The notes under the pieces: model-generated | Databases searched by the model: none | What the model saw: only the letters and a program-made list of their open reading frames with translations | What the model was told of the DNA's origin: nothing | Part shown: positions 15,701-18,163 of the stretch, piece by piece | Numbering within the stretch: position 1 is the stretch's first letter | How the letters are laid out: every line of letters starts with the position of its first letter | Position numbers and translations under genes: made by a program | DNA from: Streptomyces sp. NRRL S-350 | GTDB taxonomy: Bacteria > Actinomycetota > Actinomycetes > Streptomycetales > Streptomycetaceae | Assembly: GCF_000719705.1 (NCBI RefSeq) | Contig: NZ_JOHO01000090.1 | Location: 1 to 18,163, forward strand | Direction of reading: 5' to 3' | DNA: 18,163 bases

Positions 15701-18103
15701 GGGGATGTCCTCGTCGCTCTTGTCGCCGCCGGTGCTCCAGTCGTCGTCCGAGTCCGAGTACGGGGCCTTGGCGGGCGTGCGCTGCGCCACCGGGTAGGCG
15801 GGCGCCGGGGCTTCGGGCGCCTGGTCGCGGTCCTGGGCGGCCTGACGCTCCTTCGGGGCCGCCGGCGGGCGGGCCGGTTCCCGCACCAGCGGACCGGCCG
15901 GTTCGGGCCGCGCGTCCTTGGCCGGGAGCGGGTCCGGACGCAGGTCGCCCTGCTCGACGAGTGCACGGTCCTGCGGGCGGGCCGGGCCCGGATTCGGCTT
16001 CGAGGCCGGCTCCGTGGCCGTGTCCCGGGGGCGGACGAGCGGGCCCGACGGGGCGAGCGGCCCGGGTACGGGAGTCGGCTCGGGGTCGGGAGTCGGCTCG
16101 GGGTCGGGATCGGTCTCGGGCCTGGCCTCGCTCTCCGGCCTGGGACCGGTCTCCGGCTCGGTCCCGGGCTCCGGCTTGGGCGCGGTCTCGGCTTCGGGCC
16201 CGGTCTCGGGCCGTTCCTCGGCCGGGCGGCGGCCGAAGACGTTCTCGTTGGCCGCCTCGTGGCCGCGCCAGCGTTCGCCGTCCAGGTCCTCCGGGCCCCA
16301 GTGGTCCTTGTAGGCGTCGAAGAACTCGCTGCCGTAGCGGGTCTTCAGTTCCCGGACCTCCTCCTGCGACACCTGGCGGCCCTCGGCGAGGCGGTCGTAG
16401 CCGGCGGCGGCGTGCTCGCGGGCGGGCAGCACGGCGCGTTCGAAGGCGACGTGCAGGTCCAGGCCCTCGGTCAGCCGTTCGCGCTCGCGCCGCCACTGCT
16501 CCAGCCGCTCGGGCAGGGCCGCCTTGTGGTCGGCGTCCCCGTCGCGCAGCAGGGAGCGGAAGTGCTCGTCGAAGGCGGCGCGGATGCGCTCGGTGTAGCC
16601 CTCGCGCACGCGCCGGGCCGCGGCGGAGGCCGGCGGTTCGGAGCGGTCGGTGCGGGCGCCGCGCACCGGCCGTCCCAGGGCCGTCTCGACGGAGGCCGCC
16701 GGGTCGGTGCGGTCGGTGGCGCCGGGGCCGCCCAGGTCGTGCGGGACCTCGGCGCGGGCGGTGTCCTCGGCCGCGCGCACCGCCTCCTCGCGGGCGCCGT
16801 GCAGGGCCAGCAGGCGGTTGGCCTCGGCCTGCGAGGTCAGCCGGTCGAGTTCGGCCTTGAGCCGGGCCGGGTCGCGCTCGGCGGCGGTGTGCTCGGCGAC
16901 GAGGCGGTCGGCGCGGCGGGCGAGGTCGGCGCGGGCGGCGGCCACCGCGCGCGGGGACGGGCCGTCGGCCAGGCCGAGTTCGTGCAGCGTCTGGGGGCCG
17001 AACTGGTCGGGGGCGCTGGTCTTCCAGGCCGCGGCCGCGTCGTCCACCGCGTCGACGGAGCGCTTCAGTACGGTCTCGCGGACCGCCTGGACGGTGAACT
17101 CGTGGGCCAGCCCTCTCCGGTGGCTCTCGAAGCCGGCCCGGAAGTCGGCTTCGAGCTGCTCCTTCCCCTGGAGGGCGGAGTCGAGGGCGGCGAGGTCCTC
17201 GCCGTTCTCGTCCTTGATCTCCAGGAACGCGTCCTCGTCCCGGCGGCCGGTGCCCGGCTCGGTGTCGTCCACGTGCAGGGCCGTGCGGTCCTGGTAGGCG
17301 CCGTGGAACTCGGCGATCCGCTCCCGCATGGCCTCGGCGACCTGGTCGCGGGCCTCCTCCGACACCCGCGCGTCCTTCGGCACGCCGACGGCGTCCAGCA
17401 GGGCGCGGTCGGTCTCGGAGAGGTTCTCCCGCTTCCAGTCGGCGTGGGCGTCGTCGACCGCCCGTTCGATCCGTTCGGTCTGCGCGGCGCGTGCCTGCCG
17501 CACGTCCAGGTCTCCGGCGGCCCGGCGCAGCCGGTGTTCCAGGGCGCGGGCGGCCAGGGCGTTGCGTTCGGGGGTGACGTCGGCGCGGGTGGCGTAGAGC
17601 TGGGCGATGTCGCGTTCGGCGTCGGCGCGGAAGCGTTCGGTGGCCTCGCGGCGGATCTCCGCGCTCGGGTGGTCGCCGCCGGTGGTGGCGGGGTCGAGGC
17701 CGCGTTCGGTCAGCAGGTGGTCGAAGCGGCTGACGGCGACCTTGAGGGCGAGTTCGCGGGCGCCGGCCAGTTCCAGGCGGTCGGCGGCTTCGGCGAGGAG
17801 CTCCTCCCGCTCGTGCGGGCGGGCCTCGATGTCGGTCTGCAGGTCGGCGGCGGTGCGGCGCCACGCCTCGGTGCCGGGGTCGGTGAGGGTGCGCAGTTCC
17901 CGGGGCAGCGCGAAGTGGACGTCGCTCAGGCGTTCCTCGATGTCGCCGTGGAGGGCTTCCCTGGCCTCGGCCTCGGCGAGCACGGCGTCGTGCCGCTCGG
18001 CGATCTCCTTCTGCTTGTCGTGCCAGGAGGTGCGCCGTTCGGCGCCGGCGGGTGCCTTGGCGTGCTCGGGGGCGTCGACGCGGTGGTAGGGGTGGCCGGA
18101 GGG
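6764..18103 (-). CDS. Giant multi-effector 'lonely Cys' toxin-like protein, 5'-truncated
   Basis: One open frame of 3,779 native codons plus a TGA stop, running into the right-hand adapter, so the start codon, promoter and N-terminus are missing. Residue numbers here count five adapter codons as 1-5. Modules in order: charged helical region (6-630); Pro/Glu/Asp-rich linker (631-835); ADP-ribosyltransferase-like (840-1215); metzincin-like protease (1310-1495); second ADP-ribosyltransferase-like (1558-1750); unknown region (1751-1920); lonely-Cys domain 1 (1923-2133); helical region (2250-2455); DUF3626-like (2457-2703); lonely-Cys domain 2 (2830-3012); protein-glutaminase-like (3123-3372); Lys/Glu/Thr-rich linker (3375-3455); deaminase-like (3458-3677); helical tail (3678-3784). 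No membrane helix or RHS/YD repeat is visible. Giant actinobacterial proteins with His/Cys 'lonely Cys' domains are known in databases, often near ESX genes. The combined architecture says polymorphic, multi-effector toxin. Export by type VII secretion is inferred from the neighbouring ATPase and mycosin genes. Activities are predicted from motifs only. Confidence 0.93.
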   Translation of the reverse strand, partial: PSGHPYHRVDAPEHAKAPAGAERRTSWHDKQKEIAERHDAVLAEAEAREALHGDIEERLSDVHFALPRELRTLTDPGTEAWRRTAADLQTDIEARPHEREELLAEAADRLELAGARELALKVAVSRFDHLLTERGLDPATTGGDHPSAEIRREATERFRADAERDIAQLYATRADVTPERNALAARALEHRLRRAAGDLDVRQARAAQTERIERAVDDAHADWKRENLSETDRALLDAVGVPKDARVSEEARDQVAEAMRERIAEFHGAYQDRTALHVDDTEPGTGRRDEDAFLEIKDENGEDLAALDSALQGKEQLEADFRAGFESHRRGLAHEFTVQAVRETVLKRSVDAVDDAAAAWKTSAPDQFGPQTLHELGLADGPSPRAVAAARADLARRADRLVAEHTAAERDPARLKAELDRLTSQAEANRLLALHGAREEAVRAAEDTARAEVPHDLGGPGATDRTDPAASVETALGRPVRGARTDRSEPPASAAARRVREGYTERIRAAFDEHFRSLLRDGDADHKAALPERLEQWRRERERLTEGLDLHVAFERAVLPAREHAAAGYDRLAEGRQVSQEEVRELKTRYGSEFFDAYKDHWGPEDLDGERWRGHEAANENVFGRRPAEERPETGPEAETAPKPEPGTEPETGPRPESEARPETDPDPEPTPDPEPTPVPGPLAPSGPLVRPRDTATEPASKPNPGPARPQDRALVEQGDLRPDPLPAKDARPEPAGPLVREPARPPAAPKERQAAQDRDQAPEAPAPAYPVAQRTPAKAPYSDSDDDWSTGGDKSDEDIPLTAAPTVQATQPAATAPPIEQGSVLDLPDEPLPANTFEVAQLWRTRDRLPDFSIVGHTMMARHPGDGSPLPEDPAALFQHAADLVNARLQRILVRAQEVRDTQAPGHQAAGVLLDTHALLAGDGWSPAYISEFLHLQMRLRASEVYGLFPERLFEQNPQALDGGGHSGVRMLTGYETPPDGGMQPSHDGGSLRGENGAAAKFYQWLEGMGGSSVHICNWAESQTGGSWSPDSLVAKLMFANFRRGQGPGVEYAWRYFRNNERHEYGQSYVRSMVAQHVFTYEFLKKTELPNVDRAAGQVTLFRLEGQSHVDNVTTSEGRQVGHPMTLLRGAAESFSLLSPFKEPLDSNANGGPFYVTIQTVPLHRVFGTHLQGRPGALNRSMFYGEDEFVTMAAGRPIIFNGTDVPLTPRQQAEQQQAAQPVQHAQAPAAPAPVPPAAPAPAPHPDAPPEGPGAVLPASSWADIRTSAPPARMDTVRFDPLVRGQAGPGAIAGPGVRDQYEARQSSLGGLHGADTTISYDARRFEARPGHWVTEFTLRLHLQAPDGRPLPAREAARMLDRARAVADERFNERFRLPGGDQVHLRVEGTQDAADAHQKVTVLPGRERSDQLHWYDQSPPGVLLHELLHFLGLPDEYVEPAATPGDAFALRRRDRWAGENGVMGTSAHRDDFTVLPRHLQRIEDVLRSGPLLRDLPLGQERPHPQTPGDPLPQQHPESEGPGAPAPASAPAHESRVDVSDDGPRRPAAAPPSDEHEATAVDLARRHLEAAAQDPQLHQFMGWIKAGGFTSKRNDEGMLRVREGDRYESVLGDVQRFLDHAQALQPAGEQPTERKLRLYRAVRMGPQARERNVFTELLPSSTSFDRQFVQDWMANGGGADNYALFEIKVPLSHPMLALSFPPGHARAQDDPPAVNESQSEVTLGPSRLTVTERQEDGSFHIIRVDSDPMTVADIRAEVENWSSSMSVPDGFREFTRFFSEDSLRAAYPYDLAPHHRITESWSADGLRKTVRIEHPHEKLSGQFLEVTVSHQGESVSILWRSSDDTPSDGGEPRERDPLVYDAEGIGDLSGSLRAQTLAEHPSFESLDLPSDWYDPELAPEVQDEPNVLDDGHDQGHPATGEEPVTHAIVGEDGDDVGRSFHTTADWRLRQETHLAFPSQATTAEHQVTNPDFAPKQAVRPDGGFDWAAYQRGENKPGERDGDDADVQVPWDPKSKPYFANLHGTATWLKVAVRTSDGKEGYKSVSYGDFGDKLNRRGSLSARPQESPIVLQACEAGLSRVNLRLVADATGRTVHATTGKTYVAKEADGSTRLALLRRPGQDRPEFVTVHPTGKNTGNDTGNDTVHPTGNDTVHPTGNGTGTVASRTLTQSAAAHESAEDTPTAPTVIDTHDEITVLGEPGQSTAAAARSGNDQPPPGGPMRLVDHPLDVPMRLPGPDAADPFPSTHEWGQLGDLRRQIADLPEGSPEHRQLQKQIDRAQDRLRSAFTTFLDHDGSDLAAAVHAREEEIVRLRTQPPPAPGTWQEAHQRRLLDTLELEVRELQAELHRHALDTESKQRMVPSARDLEVVRHLQDPQAHPLTAEEHSQPLLERLTRAGVDWNSLHEVQAAALVMVERKAMAFEQRDRALLTEKLTAATGEWGWAARYPRDTPEAVDRLITDVENHMRTNMFIATNFHFDQPLNANRQTTFGTPGRGFGWWGSKSKTLLDKLLADQQGLFRNAWETGASQAAVVPSRRGGVEEHFGYAPALRRSHDSRHLFQDTGSEDSRFAPTKGDRAVLPKYGALVSDLQPFGVARRYGAFALHWSDSVRGRATHTPNDSWTAREKGALSVTSDSHLLPLLLWGEPAMVERVFGEATDFRHDPEFGARMLTEGMDTNSYFETQIHGPLSWGDLRHIVISHQRQSDTPAPRRDAQLPTRERAEEIADKLRAFAAEKGHTFTVELRPAGTMPERNRPQDVLVPTPVAAPAPQPHPGPAPAPQPHPGPAEAPQQSGHPDTALTAVPDAGHFGPASEHTPPAVPPPAGPPATDRRSELRAALVHHEASGAYRLDDPAVGPQARQRMAGTLDRFPADPRFLTVAMHTGPDGVPRWQGTRVTEGEVADLLASLYEQRAWDGSKPVQLVACSSAREGENSFAAGVLRELRLRLPGLDLEVYAPSGLAWFMPPVSAPFRTDPTGPGVLVVGRQAGFDSSGRPVLVEGGGWVGLTAPRGASPDAPPVVRTLGAHLPADAALPPRSAPAPEGYTVIPARSASPDSGLTSHGDAVAFSGRRRKGGIADSESDPGSGSDPGGGPNPGKRIRPDDTVDSDEEMDSDGTAGELAESAQVYRDFLQRVNGRSDQLAVMWGRAEAAGAPEGVFARLTEERDVLTAIQNVGLVHSVRAADALLGLLNPRTENRREDLIERRDDLAENAVALPSADRFRSLHAEVMSRYDPAGDHLSHNCELRAHALSELVNTANPGIGRGHLAKVWARPATEHGQLHPAHRWNHHVAVLVETAHGSRVIDPLLFPDRAVTVGQWREALSIPGEGTPLTHTAPWEFFGAPNREGRVDTASAVLIDEGTRGQIDGWKRRSVTPADDAHVFGDTDTKNAATKGAEAKGTEAITSDLVEMALSGKQTSTHVQGEGKQEGTAEGKGKDKAEDTAGNTAQDTAPKPDPDTVEAAKLVLDDSLLAPLFAGTDKSVTYAVIGLALKGDKSWQTTEAVTNGKEFSVTGSRSLEAATRWGDTNDLRSQRTDAEVNGLALAFRQMEDWDFTPVPHPSEKRGKPPEKAVRQPAAALPPQPEGVLTVLSSQGTCASCKHVVKDFQEAFPGVSAYVGYANAKGEPTLRTSPRTYGKGSRNETEGHIEYGWADMTWLGSASKHVPRGKDIVFKYFPSKNGESAWNQRLTDRAAEAQRAAEEAARAARAAAEANAVNEINAALPSMVAKAVTAFAASYRGEPDAFLKQLDRHMKDSPRAWKPTSDLRKAIERWYRKDPRPALTGF
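7085..7745 (-). other. Cytidine-deaminase-fold toxin domain, variant DAE motif
   Basis: Residues about 3458-3677. The layout matches toxin deaminases: two strands (SVTYAVIGLAL, QTTEAVTNG), a helix carrying the first motif (RTDAEVNGLALAF, E3538), then a strand and the second motif (LTVLSSQGTCASCKHVVKDF, C3596/C3599) and FPGVSAYVGY. The first zinc-ligand position, usually His in HAE, is Asp3536. The usual Pro before the first Cys is Thr. It is the last effector domain and is followed by a helical tail (3678-3784), close to the usual place for a polymorphic toxin tip. Deamination of a base or nucleotide is predicted but the substrate is unknown. Confidence 0.65.
8000..8755 (-). other. Protein-glutaminase-like papain-fold toxin domain
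   Basis: Residues about 3123-3372. A complete Cys-His-Asp triad is visible: C3244 in SHNCELRAHALSELV, H3290 in RWNHHVAVLVE and D3305 in SRVIDPLLFPD, with a KVWARP strand between the Cys and the His. The blocks CxxRAH, WxxHVAxxV and VIDPxLF are characteristic of bacterial protein-glutaminases and the related Tox-PG toxins, which deamidate glutamine side chains on target proteins. A helical lead-in precedes it. This is among the best-supported effector assignments in the protein. Confidence 0.75.
9085..9630 (-). other. 'Lonely Cys' domain 2 (His/Cys, caspase-like pattern)
   Basis: Residues about 2830-3012. H2883 lies in FLTVAMHTGPDG and C2926 in PVQLVACSSARE, then an amphipathic helix and a strand (LDLEVYAPSGLAWF). 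This is the same layout as domain 1, with HTG in place of HGT. The two domains have diverged well beyond easy DNA similarity, so the duplication is old or the domains were acquired separately. Confidence 0.65.
9761..9820 (-). repeat. Two 30-base tandem repeats in the giant gene
   Basis: The units 9761-9790 and 9791-9820 are identical except for the last base. They encode tandem Pro/Ala/Gln/His ten-residue units (APAPQPHPGP) in the linker between the DUF3626-like domain and lonely-Cys domain 2. A degenerate partial copy precedes them at about 9741-9760. Confidence 0.85.
10010..10750 (-). other. DUF3626-like domain
   Basis: Residues about 2457-2703. The order NFHFDQP, LLADQQGLFRNAWETGAS, PKYGALVSDLQPFGVARRYGAFALH, a TSDSH motif, then YFETQIHGPLSWGDLRHIVIS resembles the conserved blocks of DUF3626 (FHPDR, YRxQFETG, PRYGAL, FGSxH, GDSH, YIExQxHG). 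Function is unknown. The conserved His/Asp/Glu residues suggest an enzyme. It sits between the two lonely-Cys domains, preceded by a helical region (about 10751-11371). Confidence 0.5.
11639..11732 (-). repeat. 24-base tandem repeats in the giant gene
   Basis: Two exact 24-base units (11639-11662, 11663-11686) are followed by shorter 12-base derivatives and a partial third copy to 11732. They encode the Asn/Thr/His-rich linker TGNDTVHP after lonely-Cys domain 1. All unit lengths are multiples of three, so copy-number change would keep the frame. Confidence 0.85.
11730..12350 (-). other. 'Lonely Cys' domain 1 (His/Cys, caspase-like pattern)
   Basis: Residues about 1923-2133. H2025 lies in YFANLHGTATW and C2076 in PIVLQACEAG, each after a hydrophobic strand, followed by LRLVADATGRTVHATTG. 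HG plus (L/V)xACxxG, about 50 residues apart, is the pattern of clan CD cysteine peptidases (caspase-like fold, including MARTX and RTX self-processing domains) and of the actinobacterial 'lonely Cys' domain. Catalysis has not been shown to my knowledge. Self-cleavage of the giant protein is a hypothesis. Confidence 0.65.
12870..13445 (-). other. ADP-ribosyltransferase-like domain 2 (R-STS-QxE)
   Basis: Residues about 1558-1750. The order is typical of the fold: R1643 in RLYRAVRM, S1664-T-S1666-F in LPSSTSFDRQF, a strand YALFEIKVPL, then Q1721-S-E1723 in ESQSEVTLGPSRLTV. A helical lead-in (1558-1600) precedes the core, as in many bacterial toxin ADP-ribosyltransferases. Gln two residues before the catalytic Glu is seen in toxins that modify residues other than arginine, such as the C3-type Rho-modifying enzymes. 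The substrate cannot be read from sequence. This match is clearer than domain 1. Confidence 0.75.
13634..14191 (-). other. Metzincin/snapalysin-like zinc metalloprotease domain
   Basis: Residues about 1310-1495. The motif HELLHFLGLPDEY provides zinc ligands H1429, H1433 and D1439 and the catalytic base E1430. A Met-turn candidate (NGVMGTS, M1467) follows 28 residues later. HExxHxxGLPD with Asp as third ligand is the arrangement of snapalysins (M7), small Streptomyces proteases. The preceding LHLQ, VHLRV and KVTVLP stretches look like the beta sheet before the active-site helix. Predicted role: proteolysis of a target protein or of the giant protein itself. Confidence 0.75.
14474..15601 (-). 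other. ADP-ribosyltransferase-like domain 1 (R-S-ExE)
   Basis: Residues about 840-1215, with the catalytic core about 1100-1210. The three signature sites of R-S-E ADP-ribosyltransferases occur in the right order and spacing: R1109 in TLFRLEGQ on a predicted beta strand, S1140-F-S1142 in AAESFSLLSPF, and E1192-D-E1194 in FYGEDEFVTM. The strand PFYVTIQTVPLHRVFG between the second and third sites fits the fold. Such enzymes use NAD+ to modify proteins, nucleotides or nucleic acids; ExE usually indicates arginine as acceptor. About 250 helical residues before the core are unassigned. The call rests on motifs alone. Confidence 0.6.
15614..16228 (-). other. Pro/Glu/Asp-rich interdomain linker of the giant protein
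   Basis: About 205 residues of low-complexity linker. The first third is dominated by PE, PEP, DPEPTP and ETGP units. It includes two exact 18-base tandem DNA repeats at 16071-16106. Near its end is a strongly acidic Ser/Asp patch (SDSDDDWSTGG...SDED). It probably forms an extended, flexible segment between the helical region and the first effector domain. Confidence 0.8.
16071..16106 (-). repeat. Two exact 18-base tandem repeats in the Pro/Glu linker
   Basis: 16071-16088 and 16089-16106 are identical and encode tandem DPEPTP units. They continue as looser PE-rich degenerate copies to about 16230. Confidence 0.8.
16229..18103 (-). other. N-terminal charged alpha-helical region of the giant protein
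   Basis: About 625 residues rich in Ala, Arg, Glu, Leu and Asp, with few Gly/Pro except in short breaks. This is typical of long helices or coiled coils (for example RAADRLVAEHTAAERDP and ERLEQWRRERERLTEG). No catalytic motif was recognised. It could be a stalk, translocation or secretion-recognition region; ESX substrates commonly have helical N-termini. The true N-terminus lies beyond the window. Confidence 0.75.
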
Positions 18104-18163
18104 CTGTCTCTTATACACATCTCCGAGCCCACGAGACAGGCAGAAATCTCGTATGCCGTCTTC
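18104..18163. other. Nextera adapter + i7 index + partial P7, library artefact
   Basis: Bases 18104-18137 are the reverse complement of the left-hand adapter, starting with the mosaic end CTGTCTCTTATACACATCT. They are followed by the eight-base i7 index AGGCAGAA (18138-18145, which I recall as Nextera N703) and by the P7 flow-cell sequence ATCTCGTATGCCGTCTTC (18146-18163). The minus-strand reading frame entering here starts with the artefact peptide MYKRQ. The true start of the giant gene is therefore not in this window. Confidence 0.98.

Noticed and set aside
38..18103. Possible insertion sequences, tRNA or rRNA genes
   Set aside because: No transposase motifs, terminal inverted repeats other than the Tn5 adapter ends, or RNA gene signatures were seen; coding density is nearly complete.

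Overview
The window is one assembled fragment of a very high-GC actinobacterial genome. The codon bias, long G/C-ending reading frames, GTG starts, GGGGAG/GGAGGAG ribosome binding sites and type VII secretion (ESX)-associated families all point to Streptomyces, Kitasatospora or a close relative. Both ends are library artefact: bases 1-37 and 18104-18163 are Illumina Nextera (Tn5) adapter, the right end running on through an i7 index (AGGCAGAA) into P7. Only 38-18103 is biological, and the two outer genes are cut by the adapters.

All recognisable genes lie on the minus strand and probably form one operon. In transcription order, right to left: (1) 18103-6764, a giant gene of at least 3,779 codons with its 5' end missing; (2) 6685-6239, a 148-codon cytosolic protein of unrecognised family; (3) 6125 (or 6209)-4779, a single-pass membrane protein with a long Pro/Gly/Gln-rich linker and a four-cysteine extracellular domain; (4) 4702-1256, a right-handed beta-helix fused to two EccA/CbxX-type AAA+ ATPase domains; (5) 1259-38, a mycosin-like S8 subtilase cut at its 3' end. 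Genes 4 and 5 overlap by four bases (GTGA). The other gaps are about 76-153 bp at the preferred starts, so no stretch over 300 bp lacks a gene.

The giant protein is the centre of the locus. Its modules, separated by Pro/Glu/Gln-rich linkers, are: a long charged helical N-terminal region; an ADP-ribosyltransferase-like domain (R1109, SFS 1140-1142, E1192xE1194); a metzincin/snapalysin-like metalloprotease (H1429/H1433/D1439, Met 1467); a second ADP-ribosyltransferase-like domain (R1643, STS 1664-1666, Q1721xE1723); two His/Cys domains of the 'lonely Cys' kind (H2025/C2076 and H2883/C2926) on either side of a helical region and a DUF3626-like domain; a protein-glutaminase-like papain-fold domain (C3244/H3290/D3305); and a cytidine-deaminase-fold domain (DAE 3536-3538, C3596/C3599). 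Residue numbers count the five adapter-encoded residues, so residue 6 is the first native one.

Inference: this looks like an ESX-associated multi-effector toxin, built on the same principle as MARTX toxins (several effector domains plus cysteine-peptidase-like domains that could release them). Its neighbours would help export it: an ATPase on a beta-helix scaffold, a membrane-anchored surface protein, and a mycosin whose catalytic Asp and oxyanion Asn are both replaced. Only one small gene is placed like an immunity gene. That suggests either that most effector domains act on non-self (possibly eukaryotic) targets, or that the small protein protects against the last domain only.
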